Shown here in pieces: positions 1-8,339 of a stretch of DNA of 64,000 bases. The DNA lies in assembly GCA_964611125.1 (NCBI GenBank), contig CAZSZO010000018.1, positions 11,561-75,560 of the forward strand. Direction: 5' to 3'. The notes beneath the pieces are model-generated. The model saw nothing but the letters and a program-made list of their open reading frames with translations, was not told the origin of the DNA and made no database searches. Each line of letters starts with the position of its first letter. The stretch's first letter is position 1. Made by a program: the position numbers and the translations under genes. This DNA is from JAEUIX01 sp964611125. GTDB taxonomy: Bacteria > Planctomycetota > Phycisphaerae > Phycisphaerales > UBA1924.

Positions 1-91
1 TACGGGCCACTCCCGCGCCCTTGGCGATCGCGTAGGGCGTCTGGTCGCTCGCCTTCACCGCCGCGGCGATCGCACTGGAGAGTTGTCCCAT
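1..91 (-). CDS. XRE-family HTH regulator, N-terminal fragment cut by the window edge
   Basis: Reading leftward from an ATG at 91 gives 30 codons with no stop before the edge. The visible peptide (MGQLSSAIAAAVKASDQ, then TPYAIAKGAGVAR) has the pattern of the first two helices of a lambda-repressor/XRE fold: an amphipathic helix followed by 'YAIAK.AGV'. No Shine-Dalgarno precedes the ATG. Instead a -10-like TATTCT lies 6 nt upstream with a TTGCCG -35 at 17 nt spacing, so the message is probably leaderless. A GTTGCC-N4-GGCAAC palindrome covers the -35 box and could be the operator for self-repression. The remainder of the gene lies outside the window, so family and target cannot be fixed. Confidence 0.6.
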   Translation of the reverse strand, partial: MGQLSSAIAAAVKASDQTPYAIAKGAGVAR

Positions 92-97
92 GAGAAC

Positions 98-126
98 AGA
101 ATACCCGATGCGTTGCCATTCGGCAA
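98..126 (-). promoter_or_regulatory. Promoter of the XRE gene
   Basis: On the minus strand TTGCCG (126-121) and TATTCT (103-98) are separated by exactly 17 nt. The -10 ends 6 nt before the ATG at 91, which would place the start of transcription at or next to the start codon. This is inferred from sequence only. Confidence 0.6.
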
Positions 127-127
127 C
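112..127. promoter_or_regulatory. Palindromic operator candidate overlapping the -35 box
   Basis: GTTGCC-ATTC-GGCAAC is a perfect 6-bp inverted repeat with a 4-nt centre. It coincides with the -35 region of the XRE gene, a usual position for autorepression by a dimeric HTH protein. Binding is inferred. Confidence 0.5.
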
Positions 128-201
128 CTTCCAGTAGATTTTCAAACCGCGATCAGCCACCCCGCCGCGCTTGGGGCGTCATATGCATAGCCATGAGAGC
201 A

Positions 202-239
202 AAAACGGCCTGTTCCTCGATGGAGGAACAGGCCGTTTT
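202..239. terminator. Bidirectional intrinsic terminator
   Basis: A perfect 17-bp stem (arms 202-218 and 223-239) closes a GATG loop and is bordered by A and T runs inside the arms, so it can terminate transcripts in either direction. It lies 41 nt past the stop of the minus-strand secreted protein that ends at 280, which it most likely serves. Confidence 0.85.
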
Positions 240-279
240 CGCGTCTGACAGTCTCAAGCAGGCGAACGACGCGCCTGAG

Positions 280-2424
280 CTAGCACCCGGCGAAGAAGAC
301 CCCGATGTAGTCAGCCAGGTCGTCGGGGTCGGTGAACCCGTCGCCGTTGTAGTCGCTCAGGAGGCAAGGCGGACCGAAGAAGCACCCGATGTAGTCGGCC
401 AGGTCATCGGGATCCAGCACGCCATCGCAGTTGAAGTCAGCGGGGCAGACGTTGAGCGTGACGGCGGCGGTCGTCAGCACGCTGTCCCCATCGCAGCCGC
501 TGGAGATCACGCAGTCGTACGACCCGGCGTCCGAAGCCTGAGGACTGGCGATGCTGAGGCTGGCGGTCGCGGCGGACGGGTTGGCGGTGGAGTCAATCGG
601 CGCGCCATTGAATCGCCACTGGTAGGTTAACGCCCGTGCCCCGGCGACCGTCACCGTGAAGCCCGCGCCGACGCGCCCGCAGTTGAGCGCCGAGACCGGC
701 TGCCCGGTGATGGCGGGCGGGGAGGGCAGCAGCCAGGTGTCGTTCAGCACCGTGGTGTTGTTGTCGCCGTTGCCGCCGAAGAGCAGCAGGCCGCGGCGGA
801 CGGGGTCGTACACCATGGCCTGGCCGCGGCGGGCGGTGGGTCCGCCTGCGGCGATGAGCGACCAGTCGGAGCCATTCCACGCCCAGGTGTCGCCGCGATA
901 CACGGTCTCGGCCGGGTTGTTGACGCCGCCGTGCAGGACCATGGCGCGTCGCACGGGGTCGTAGGCCATCACTGGAAAGCGGCGGCCCGGGGGGCTGTTG
1001 ACGGGCGTGCGCTGGATCCAGGCCGCGCCATCCCATTCCCATGTGTCGGTGTAGAAGACGCTGCCGTTGCTGTTGGTGCCGCCGAAGAGCACGATGCGTT
1101 CGCGCACGGGGTCGTAGGCCATGACGTGACCGCGGCGACTGGCCGGTCCGGAGACCGGCAGCTGGAGCCACGCAGCGCCATTCCAGCGCCAGGTATCGCC
1201 GAACGTGACGCCGACACCGCCTCCGCCGAACATCAGGGTGGAGCCGCGAAGCGCGTCGTACGCCAAGGCGCCCGATTCCCGTTGCTGGGGCTGCGCGCCC
1301 CCGAAGTTGGCCCACGCCGAACCGTTCCACTCCTGCGTGCCGGGGAAGAAGCCGCCCGAGTTGAAGCCGCTGAACATGATCGTGCGCTGTCGGGCCGGAT
1401 CAAAGGCGGAGCCGCCCAAGGCCGAACCGCCGACAGGCAAGGTGGTGGCGACCTGCGACCATCCGGCGGAATCGAGCTCCCAGGTGTCGCTGCGCAGGCT
1501 GCTGGGCCCGAAGGCGCCGCCCCACAGTACGGAGCGGTCGCGCACGGAGTCATACGTCATGTAATGGAAGTAACGAGACGTCGGGTTGGTCGGCAGCGTC
1601 AAGCGGGTCCAGCGGTCGCTCGTGGCCAGGCTGCTCGAATAGACCGGGGCCCCATTGAGGAACGAGGCGTCGCGTGCATTGCCGGATTGGTCGGCCGGCG
1701 AGGCGTCGTCGAAGGTCCAGTGGGCAAGCAGGCCGGGCTGCGGGCCGGATGGGAGCTGGCACGAGGAGTTGGCCTGGATCTCCGCGGCGCTGCGCACGGT
1801 GCTCCAGATGCGGACATCGTCGATGGCGCCCTGGAAGCGGCGGGTGAAGTTGAAGCCAAAGTTGCCGGCGCCCAGGAGCACGGGCTCCCCGGCGTTGTAG
1901 TAGACCTGGCTGCTCACGGCGGGAACGGAACTGTCCAGCACGCCGTTGATGTAGAGCCTCAGCGTCGCGCCATCGAACGTGCCCGCGACATGCGTGGACT
2001 GGCCGAGAGCGACGGTGGTGTTTGACCGGAGGAGTGTCTGGCTGGCGCCGAAAACGTAGGTCACCGCGAAGGTGACCTTTCCGGTGCTCGGAGACCAGGA
2101 TAGAAACCAAGATTCCAGGCCGACCCCCACCGCGCCTTGGCGCGGCTTGGAGACGATGATGGGGCCCACGGCGTCGGTCGCCCCTTCGCCATAGCCGTTG
2201 CCTTCGGGCCGGAAGCGGGCCTCCAACGTGAACTGAGCGGGGTTGATGGGGCCGGTGTTGGCGGTCGTGAGGTACTTTGAGTCGACCAGCGACGCCGAGC
2301 CCGGCTGGGCGGAGGCGACCCCCTGGGCCAACCCGAGGGCGAGGCCCGCCGGGATGAGGCCGGCGGCCAAGCCCCGCGTCGAGGGGCACACGACCCAGCG
2401 GGAGAACGAAGAAACGCGGTTCAT
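280..2424 (-). CDS. Secreted LamG/kelch/Ig-like protein with dockerin-like tail
   Basis: This 714-residue exported protein starts at an ATG with a good AAGGAG 7 nt upstream; an upstream in-frame ATG at 2727 lacks this and would bury the signal peptide. A signal peptide ends near ASA-Q (about residue 39). A LamG/concanavalin-like region follows at about 45-235 ('HVAGTFDGATLRLYINGVL', 'GAIDDVRIWS'). About 270-560 holds five or six kelch-like blades repeating 'AYDPVR...LFGG...DTWEWDG.AW'. An Ig-like module comes next (about 565-655, 'YQWRFNGAPI', 'DAGSYDCVI'). The last 55 residues carry two DxNxDGxxDPDDLADYI calcium-loop repeats resembling dockerin type I. The function is unknown; binding of extracellular glycans or surface display is inferred from the domains. 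Confidence 0.85.
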   Translation of the reverse strand: MNRVSSFSRWVVCPSTRGLAAGLIPAGLALGLAQGVASAQPGSASLVDSKYLTTANTGPINPAQFTLEARFRPEGNGYGEGATDAVGPIIVSKPRQGAVGVGLESWFLSWSPSTGKVTFAVTYVFGASQTLLRSNTTVALGQSTHVAGTFDGATLRLYINGVLDSSVPAVSSQVYYNAGEPVLLGAGNFGFNFTRRFQGAIDDVRIWSTVRSAAEIQANSSCQLPSGPQPGLLAHWTFDDASPADQSGNARDASFLNGAPVYSSSLATSDRWTRLTLPTNPTSRYFHYMTYDSVRDRSVLWGGAFGPSSLRSDTWELDSAGWSQVATTLPVGGSALGGSAFDPARQRTIMFSGFNSGGFFPGTQEWNGSAWANFGGAQPQQRESGALAYDALRGSTLMFGGGGVGVTFGDTWRWNGAAWLQLPVSGPASRRGHVMAYDPVRERIVLFGGTNSNGSVFYTDTWEWDGAAWIQRTPVNSPPGRRFPVMAYDPVRRAMVLHGGVNNPAETVYRGDTWAWNGSDWSLIAAGGPTARRGQAMVYDPVRRGLLLFGGNGDNNTTVLNDTWLLPSPPAITGQPVSALNCGRVGAGFTVTVAGARALTYQWRFNGAPIDSTANPSAATASLSIASPQASDAGSYDCVISSGCDGDSVLTTAAVTLNVCPADFNCDGVLDPDDLADYIGCFFGPPCLLSDYNGDGFTDPDDLADYIGVFFAGC

Positions 2425-2768
2425 TCTGAGACTCCTTGGTGCGCGGCCAGTGGCGGGGGCGGCGGCGAGCACGGCGCCGAAACCTCGTGCCCCTTGGGCC
2501 AACTCCAGACGCATCGAAACCACTCGCGACTTAGAGATCTGCACCGATGCGTCATGGGGCTTACGTCCGCCAATGTACGCCCGCGCTGACGTGTATGGAA
2601 TGGCCATTCGGCGCAACTGACGCACCTCGATACAAGTCTTGCGCGGGGTCTGGTCAGTGTTCGTAAGCAACTGGACCGATCGCGCGGGCTGGCCTGCGCC
2701 GCCGACCTTCACCCCGCGTGCGCGCAAGACGCCTTGCAGGCTGAATCAACCCTGTTCAGGACATCTGC
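2425..2768. other. Intergenic region with no gene seen
   Basis: This 344-bp stretch between two minus-strand genes must contain the leader of the secreted protein. It has no convincing coding frame on either strand. A good ribosome site is seen at its left end, but no confident -35/-10 pair could be chosen. Confidence 0.5.
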
Positions 2769-3818
2769 TCAGGCCAGCGACGCCATATCGATCACAAATC
2801 GGTACTTCACATCGCTCGTGAGCATCCGCTCATAGGCCTGGTTGATGGACTGAATCGGAATGAGCTCAACATCGCTCACGATGCCCTTTGCAGCGCAGAA
2901 GTCCAGCATCTCCTGCGTCTCGGCGATGCCGCCGATCGCCGAGCCGGCGATGCTCAGCCGGCGGAGCAGCAGCGGCCAGATCGTGGGCGACGGGTGCGGG
3001 TGCTCGGGCGCGCCGACCAGGCACAGCGTCCCGTCGGCCCGAAGCAGGTTCGTAAACGCATCAAGGTTGTGCGAAAGGGCCACAGTGTTCAAGATGAAGT
3101 CGAAGGACCCCGCGTGCTTCTGCATTTCGCCCTCGCTGCGCGAGATCACCACTTCATCAGCCCCCAGCCGCTTGCCGTCCTCCACCTTGCCGGGCGAGGT
3201 CGTAAACAGCACCGTGTGGCAACCGAAGGCCTTGGCGAACTTCACGCCCATGTGGCCCAGACCACCCAGGCCCACGATGCCCACCTTCTTCCCCGGCCCG
3301 GCGCCCCAATGGCGCAGCGGCGAATAGGTCGTGATCCCCGCGCACAGCAGCGGCGCGGCGGCGGCGAGGTTCAGCTTGTCCGAAACGTGGAGGGCGAAGT
3401 GCTCGTCAACGACGATCGACTTGGAATAGCCGCCGAAGGTCATCTTGCCCGCCAGCTTCGCATCGGGGCTGTTGTAGGTGAAGGTCGGGCTCTTCTCGCA
3501 GTACTGCTCGAGCCCCTGCTTGCAGGTGCGGCAGCCCCGGCAGGAATCAACCATGCAGCCCACGGCGGCGAGATCGCCGGGCTTGAAGCCCTTCACTCCC
3601 GGGCCGACTTTCGCGACGCGCCCGACGATCTCGTGCCCGGGCACGACCGGGAAGACGACGCCGGGCCACTCGCCGCGGGCGGTGTGCAGGTCGGAGTGGC
3701 AGACGCCACAGTACTGGATGTCGATCTGAACGTCGCCCAGCCCGACCTCGCGCCGGTCGATATCGGCCCGGGCCAGGGGGGTCTTGGCGGTCTGCGCGGC
3801 GAAAGCGATGGTCTTCAA
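2769..3818 (-). CDS. Zinc-dependent NAD(P) alcohol dehydrogenase, YahK/AdhA type
   Basis: The 349-residue product belongs to the cinnamyl-alcohol-dehydrogenase branch of the medium-chain dehydrogenases, which reduce aldehydes with NADPH. The start is taken as TTG at 3818 because GGAG sits 7 nt before it and the protein then begins MKTIAFAAQTAKTPL, the usual start of this family. Catalytic zinc ligands appear in 'CGVCHSDLH' and 'GHE', and the structural zinc site is CRGCRTCKQGLEQYC. The Rossmann motif is 'GIVGLGGLGHMGVKFAKA'. The length matches the family. The gene stands alone, divergent from the trp operon, with about 150 bp to the trp promoter, and its physiological substrate cannot be read from sequence. 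Confidence 0.9.
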   Translation of the reverse strand: MKTIAFAAQTAKTPLARADIDRREVGLGDVQIDIQYCGVCHSDLHTARGEWPGVVFPVVPGHEIVGRVAKVGPGVKGFKPGDLAAVGCMVDSCRGCRTCKQGLEQYCEKSPTFTYNSPDAKLAGKMTFGGYSKSIVVDEHFALHVSDKLNLAAAAPLLCAGITTYSPLRHWGAGPGKKVGIVGLGGLGHMGVKFAKAFGCHTVLFTTSPGKVEDGKRLGADEVVISRSEGEMQKHAGSFDFILNTVALSHNLDAFTNLLRADGTLCLVGAPEHPHPSPTIWPLLLRRLSIAGSAIGGIAETQEMLDFCAAKGIVSDVELIPIQSINQAYERMLTSDVKYRFVIDMASLA

Positions 3819-3972
3819 GGGCGATCTCCGTGGCAAGGCGGTGAGAGGGACTGCCAGTTGTAGGTGCGGCGCCCTGCTGGGAAAGCCTGCTGGCGCGCCA
3901 AGGCGCGTGCCGTCAAGACCGCAGCGGTGGACGGTTCTGGACCGAATCTCACATACCGCCGCCACACGCAGG

Positions 3973-4001
3973 TTGCACTTTGGCCGGTTGTGTCGTATGG
4001 T
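3973..4001 (+). promoter_or_regulatory. Sigma70-type promoter of the trp operon
   Basis: TTGCAC (3973-3978) and TATGGT (3996-4001) are spaced by exactly 17 nt. Transcription would start around 4008, leaving room for the leader peptide at 4050 and the attenuator at 4201. No TrpR-like operator was recognised. Confidence 0.65.
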
Positions 4002-4049
4002 TCTATCGAGCCAACGATCACTGTCGGGCTCACCAGTCCGAAAATCACC

Positions 4050-4172
4050 ATGAGCCACGGCCGTTCCATCCTGACGCTTCACACGACCAGCTCGGCCCAT
4101 GTGGCCCGGCTGGCGTTGCCTGGGCATCGGGGTTGGTGGCGGCTGAGCATCATGGTGGCTTCGCGACGCTGA
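4050..4172 (+). CDS. trpL: trp operon leader peptide with tandem Trp codons
   Basis: This 40-codon open reading frame begins at ATG 4050 and ends at TGA 4170-4172, ahead of trpE. Residues 29 and 30 are adjacent tryptophans (TGG TGG at 4134-4139) in the context GHRGWWRLSIMVASRR. Tandem Trp codons in a short frame just before a terminator and trpE are the hallmark of ribosome-mediated attenuation. No strong Shine-Dalgarno is visible, so the exact start may lie further downstream or translation may be weak. Its role is regulatory: stalling at the Trp codons when charged tRNA-Trp is scarce would keep the downstream terminator from forming. Confidence 0.75.
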   Translation: MSHGRSILTLHTTSSAHVARLALPGHRGWWRLSIMVASRR

Positions 4173-4232
4173 TCCTTCCCGCTCACCGCTCGCACCCTAC
4201 AGGCCACCCACGCAACCGCGGGTGGCCTTTTT
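4154..4232 (+). promoter_or_regulatory. trp attenuator with competing antiterminator
   Basis: Bases 4154-4161 (GGTGGCTT) can pair over 8 bp, with one G-U, with 4201-4208 (AGGCCACC), the left arm of the terminator. The pairing segment begins 15 nt after the second Trp codon, just beyond a ribosome stalled there, and would be covered by a ribosome at the leader stop codon. Low Trp should therefore favour the antiterminator and high Trp the terminator. The layout is seen; the switching is inferred. Confidence 0.75.
4201..4232 (+). terminator. Attenuator terminator before trpE
   Basis: A perfect 9-bp stem (4201-4209 with 4220-4228) with a 10-nt loop is followed directly by a run of five T (4228-4232). 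It lies between the leader stop and the trpE start at 4290. Confidence 0.85.
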
Positions 4233-4289
4233 CGTTTCGCCGCATTCTCTTCAGCCAGCCGCCGCAGTCACGGACCCCGGAGCCCACGC

Positions 4290-5717
4290 GTGAAACCCCC
4301 GCTCGACATCGCCGCGGATCTCGATACGCCGGTCTCGGCGTTCCGGAAGCTGGCGCCATTCCAGCCGACTTTTCTCCTCGAAAGCGCCGAGGGGGGCGAG
4401 CGGCTGGGCCGGTACTCCTTCATCGGCCTCGGGCGCGCCACCACGCTGCGCCTCGACGCGCAGGGGCTGGAAGTGAACGGCGAGCGGGCGAGCCTTGGCG
4501 CTCAATCTCCGGCCGGCCCGCTCGACCGGGCGAGCCTGATGAACGCGTTCCGCGGCGCCTTGTCGCTGGCGCCCGACCTGCTGCCCGACGCCGGCTCGCC
4601 CTTCGCCGGGGGGCTGGTGGGGGTCCTAGCCCATGACTTCGTGCGCTGGCTGGAGCGGCTGCCGATCCCGGCTCACCACCAGGCTGCGCATGTCGGGGGC
4701 CGCGCCGAGCGCGAGCCCGATGCCCTCTTCATCGCGCCGCGCTCGCTCCTCATGTTCGACCACCTGACCCGGCGCGTCGGCCTGCTGCACAGCGGGCCGG
4801 AGTGGGAGCGGGCGTCGCTGCGGCGCGAGATCATCGCCGCCCTGCGCGGGCCCCTCCCCCCGGCCAGCGTGCGCAGCGGGCACGAACCGCCGGCGCCCAG
4901 CCTGAGCGAAGCAGAGTTCATCCAGCGGGTCGGACGCGTGAAGGAGCACATCCTCGCCGGCGATGTCTTTCAGCTCGTGCTCTCCATCCGCTACCGCGGG
5001 GCCTGCCGCACCGATCCCTTTGAGGTCTACCGCGCCCTGCGGCTGCTCAACCCCTCGCCCTACATGTACTTCCTCGACCTCGGCGACACGCAGATCGTCG
5101 GCTCATCGCCCGAGGCCCTGGTCAAGCTCAACGCCGGGCTCGCCACACTCCGCCCCATCGCCGGCACACGCCCGCGCGGCGGCGACGACGCGGCCGACCG
5201 CCGGCACGCCGAGGAGCTGCTCGCCGACGCCAAGGAGGCCGCCGAGCACGTGATGCTCGTCGACCTGGCCCGCAACGACCTCGGGCGCGTGGTCGCGCCG
5301 GGCTCGATCCGCGTTGATCCCTACCGGGCGATCGAAAGGTACAGCCATGTCATGCACATCGTCTCAGGGGTCAGCGGGCGCGTGGAGCCGGGCAAGGACG
5401 CCTTTGATCTGCTCGCGGCGACCTTCCCGGCGGGGACGGTCTCCGGGGCGCCGAAGGTGCGGGCCCTGCAGATCATCGATGAGCTCGAACCCGTCGCCAG
5501 GGGATTCTACGCCGGCGCCGTCGGCTACTTCGCCAAGCGCGGCGACATGGACCTGGCCATCGCCATCCGCACGCTGACATTCCGCGACGGCCAATACGCC
5601 TACCAGGCCGGGGCCGGAATCGTGGAGGCCAGCGACCCGCAGGCGGAGTTCCATGAGATCCGGGCCAAGGTGGGCGTGCTGGAAGCGGCCCTCAAGCTCG
5701 CCGAGGAGGGCCTGTGA
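4290..5717 (+). CDS. trpE: Anthranilate synthase component I
   Basis: This 475-residue chorismate-utilising enzyme makes anthranilate from chorismate with ammonia supplied by TrpG, the first committed step of tryptophan synthesis. It starts at GTG 4290 with CGGAG 7 nt upstream. The N-terminal LLES motif (residues 29-32) matches the tryptophan feedback pocket of the family. The C-terminal catalytic half shows 'GDVFQLVLS', 'GSSPEALVKL', 'PIAGTRPRG', 'HVMLVDLARNDLGRV' and 'FPAGTVSGAPKVRA', all standard for TrpE. It is the first structural gene of the operon after the attenuator and overlaps trpG by 4 nt. The feedback motif together with the attenuator implies both enzyme-level and transcriptional control. 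Confidence 0.96.
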   Translation: MKPPLDIAADLDTPVSAFRKLAPFQPTFLLESAEGGERLGRYSFIGLGRATTLRLDAQGLEVNGERASLGAQSPAGPLDRASLMNAFRGALSLAPDLLPDAGSPFAGGLVGVLAHDFVRWLERLPIPAHHQAAHVGGRAEREPDALFIAPRSLLMFDHLTRRVGLLHSGPEWERASLRREIIAALRGPLPPASVRSGHEPPAPSLSEAEFIQRVGRVKEHILAGDVFQLVLSIRYRGACRTDPFEVYRALRLLNPSPYMYFLDLGDTQIVGSSPEALVKLNAGLATLRPIAGTRPRGGDDAADRRHAEELLADAKEAAEHVMLVDLARNDLGRVVAPGSIRVDPYRAIERYSHVMHIVSGVSGRVEPGKDAFDLLAATFPAGTVSGAPKVRALQIIDELEPVARGFYAGAVGYFAKRGDMDLAIAIRTLTFRDGQYAYQAGAGIVEASDPQAEFHEIRAKVGVLEAALKLAEEGL

Positions 5718-6352
5718 ACGACATCCGCCTGCTGATGATCGACAATTACGACTCGTTCACGTTCAACCTCGTGCAGATCCTGCGCGAGCTGGGCGCAGCC
5801 GTCACGGTCGCCCGCAATGACGAGCTCACGGTGGATCAGGCCCTCGCGAGCGGGCCCACACACCTGGTGATCTCACCCGGCCCGGGCGACCCGCACGCGG
5901 CCGGATCGTCGATGGCGATGATCGCCGCGTTCGCCCCGCGGATCCCGGTGCTGGGGGTGTGCCTGGGCCACCAGGCCATCGGCGCGGTCTTCGGGGGCAG
6001 GGTCATCCGGGCGCCCCGGGTGATGCACGGGCGCGCATCGCTGGTGTTGCACGCCGGCGCCGGGGTTCTCAGCGACCTCCCCACGCCTCTGGAGGTCGGT
6101 CGGTACCACTCCCTCATCGTCGAGGAGGCCAGCTTGCCGCCGACGCTGATCCCCACCGCCCGCACCGCCGAAGGCGAGATCATGGCCCTGCGCCATCGAG
6201 ATTACCCGTGCGAAGGCGTGCAGTTTCACCCAGAGAGCGTGCTGACCCCGCAGGGCCGCCAGCTGCTGGCCAACTTTCTGGGCGTGCAAGCGCCCGCGCC
6301 CGGTCGCCCGCCCGGCGGGGCCGCTGGCCGCGCCGCGGAGGCCGCCGCGTGA
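5714..6352 (+). CDS. trpG: Anthranilate synthase component II (glutamine amidotransferase)
   Basis: This 212-residue class I amidotransferase hydrolyses glutamine and passes ammonia to TrpE. The triad is visible as Cys83 in 'GVCLGHQAIG' and His172/Glu174 in 'QFHPESVLT'; the oxyanion motif is 'SPGPGDP'. The GTG start lies in a GTGA overlap with the trpE stop, so translation is probably coupled. The last 20 or so residues are Ala/Gly/Pro-rich and lie beyond the conserved fold. Some TrpG proteins also serve folate synthesis as PabA; no pab gene is seen here, so that possibility stays open. Confidence 0.95.
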   Translation: MNDIRLLMIDNYDSFTFNLVQILRELGAAVTVARNDELTVDQALASGPTHLVISPGPGDPHAAGSSMAMIAAFAPRIPVLGVCLGHQAIGAVFGGRVIRAPRVMHGRASLVLHAGAGVLSDLPTPLEVGRYHSLIVEEASLPPTLIPTARTAEGEIMALRHRDYPCEGVQFHPESVLTPQGRQLLANFLGVQAPAPGRPPGGAAGRAAEAAA

Positions 6353-7470
6353 GCCCCGCCGCCAGCCATCTTGACGCCCATGTTGATCGACTACAGCGCG
6401 GCCAGCATCTGGACCACGCCGGCGCCGAGGCCCTGGCCGAAGCGATCGTCGGCGGCGCGCTCGACGAGGAGCGGACCGGCGCCGCCCTGCTCGCCCTGCG
6501 TGCCAAGGGAGAATCCCCCGGCGAGATCCTCGCCTTCGCCCGCGCCCTGCTCCAGCGGGCGATCTCGCCTCCCGGGCTCGACCACCTCCGCGATCGGCCG
6601 GTGCTCGACATCGTCGGCACCGGGGGCGACGGCTCGGGCTCGCTCAATATCTCCACCGCCGCGGCGCTCGTCACGGGCGCGGCGGGGCGCGGGCGGCTCG
6701 TCGTCGTCAAGCACGGGAACCGCGCGGTCTCCGGCCGCTGCGGCTCGGCTGATGTCCTGGGCGCGCTGGGCCTGCCTGTGCCCATCCCCGATGCGCGCCT
6801 CGCGGCGTGCGTCGACGCGGCGAACTTCGCCTTCCTTTTCGCGCCGCGCCATCACCCGGCCCTGGCGGCCCTGGCGCCGCTGCGGCGGCGGCTGGGCGTT
6901 CGGACCATCTTCAACCTGCTGGGACCGCTCGTGAACCCCGCCCGCCCCAGTCACGCCTTGATCGGCGCGTGCTCGCTGGCCGACGCCCGCACACTCGGCG
7001 GCGCACTCGTCGAGTTGCACGCGCACCGGTGCCTGGCGGTCGTCTCCACCAATGGCTGGGATGAGGCCACGCCCATTTGCCCCTTTCACACCTTTGAGCA
7101 CGCCCGCGGCGGCCGTCCCGCCAGCCCAACCGGCCCCACTCCCGGCCCTGCCCACAGCCCACAGGTCGGCGTCCCCACGCCGGCCATCGAGCGCTCCGCG
7201 GCTGATTTTGACCTCCCGCCGTGCGACGCCGCGGCCCTGGCTGGCGGCGACGCGGCGCACAACGCCGGAGCCATCCATCGCATGCTCGCTGGCGAGCGCT
7301 CGCCGTTTCGCGATGCGGTGGTGCTCAACGCCGCGCTGGCTCTGCTCACTGCGGGGGTTGAGAGCGATCCGCGGGTCGCCGCGGCCCGCGCGGCGGAGGC
7401 GATCGACAGCGGCGCCGCTCGCGACGCGCTCCAGCGGCTGCTCACCGCAGCGGGAGGGGGCCGATCGTGA
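6349..7470 (+). CDS. trpD: Anthranilate phosphoribosyltransferase
   Basis: The 373-residue enzyme joins anthranilate to PRPP. The start is the GTG at 6349 within a GTGA overlap with trpG; the frame stays open further upstream, but that part only shadows trpG. Motifs include 'DIVGTGGDGSGSLNIST' for PRPP, 'KHGNRAVSGRCGSADVL', 'FAPRHHPAL' and 'RTIFNLLGPLVNP'. A Pro/Ala/Gly-rich insertion at about residues 250-282 interrupts the fold after 'GWDEATP', similar to low-complexity insertions in other enzymes of this window. Overlap with trpC is again 4 nt. Confidence 0.95.
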   Translation: MSPAASHLDAHVDRLQRGQHLDHAGAEALAEAIVGGALDEERTGAALLALRAKGESPGEILAFARALLQRAISPPGLDHLRDRPVLDIVGTGGDGSGSLNISTAAALVTGAAGRGRLVVVKHGNRAVSGRCGSADVLGALGLPVPIPDARLAACVDAANFAFLFAPRHHPALAALAPLRRRLGVRTIFNLLGPLVNPARPSHALIGACSLADARTLGGALVELHAHRCLAVVSTNGWDEATPICPFHTFEHARGGRPASPTGPTPGPAHSPQVGVPTPAIERSAADFDLPPCDAAALAGGDAAHNAGAIHRMLAGERSPFRDAVVLNAALALLTAGVESDPRVAAARAAEAIDSGAARDALQRLLTAAGGGRS

Positions 7471-8339
7471 GCACGGCCGCGAGTTTCCTCACCAGCATGG
7501 CCAGCGCGAGCCGCGAACGAGCCGCCGCAGCCCGCCAAGTCGCGCCCGAGCCAATGCTCCGCGAACGGATCGCGGCGCTCCCGCCCCCCGCGCCGCTCGA
7601 TCTCCGATCGTTCCTGCTGATCGCCGAGGTTAAGCGGGTCTCGCCCGCGGCCGGCCCGCTGGAGGGGTCCGCCGGCCGATTGCCGATCGCCGATCGCGTG
7701 CGGGCCTATGCCGCGGGCGGCGCGGGCGCGATCTCGGTGCTGACCGAGCCGACGCGCTTCAGCGGCTCGCTGGCAGACCTGACCTCGGCGGCCCAGGCCA
7801 CGCGGATACCGGTGATGCGGAAGGATTTCCTGGTCGACCCATACCAGCTCGTCGAAGCCCGGGCGGCGGGCGCGGCCGGCGTGCTCCTTATCACTCGCAT
7901 GCTGCCCGGCGGCCAACTGCTGGAGATGCTCGACGCTGCGGGCACGCTCGGGCTCTTCACGCTCGTGGAGTCGTTTGATCGACCCGACCTTGACCGCTCG
8001 GCGGAAGCCCTCGCCAGGGCGGCCCCGACCGGCGCCGGCGGCCCGCAAGTACTGCTGGGCGTCAACGCCCGCGACCTGACAACGCTGCGGGTCACGCCCC
8101 ATCCCGACGCGTTCGAGGCCCTCGCCCCACATTTCCCGCCCGGCTCGGTCCGCATCGGCGAGAGCGGCGTTGAATCTACCGATGACGCCCATCGCCTGGG
8201 CGCCCTGGGGTATCACGGGGCGCTCGTCGGCTCGGCCCTCATGCTCAGCCCGGATCCGCAGACGCTCTGCCGGGAGCTGCTGGCCGCGGGGCGCGCGGGC
8301 CTGGCGCTGCGAGACCGGGACGAGGAGCCGGGCCGATGA
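7467..8339 (+). CDS. trpC: Indole-3-glycerol phosphate synthase
   Basis: This 290-residue TIM-barrel enzyme closes the indole ring from CdRP. Family motifs are in order: 'IAEVKRVSPAAGPL' near residue 52 with the catalytic Glu and Lys, 'GAGAISVLTEPTRFSGS', 'PVMRKDFLVDPYQL' with the catalytic Lys, 'GVNARDLTTL' and 'IGESGV'. It starts with GTG in a 4-nt overlap with trpD and ends in a 4-nt overlap with trpF. It is a stand-alone protein, not fused to TrpF. Confidence 0.95.
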   Translation: MSTAASFLTSMASASRERAAAARQVAPEPMLRERIAALPPPAPLDLRSFLLIAEVKRVSPAAGPLEGSAGRLPIADRVRAYAAGGAGAISVLTEPTRFSGSLADLTSAAQATRIPVMRKDFLVDPYQLVEARAAGAAGVLLITRMLPGGQLLEMLDAAGTLGLFTLVESFDRPDLDRSAEALARAAPTGAGGPQVLLGVNARDLTTLRVTPHPDAFEALAPHFPPGSVRIGESGVESTDDAHRLGALGYHGALVGSALMLSPDPQTLCRELLAAGRAGLALRDRDEEPGR

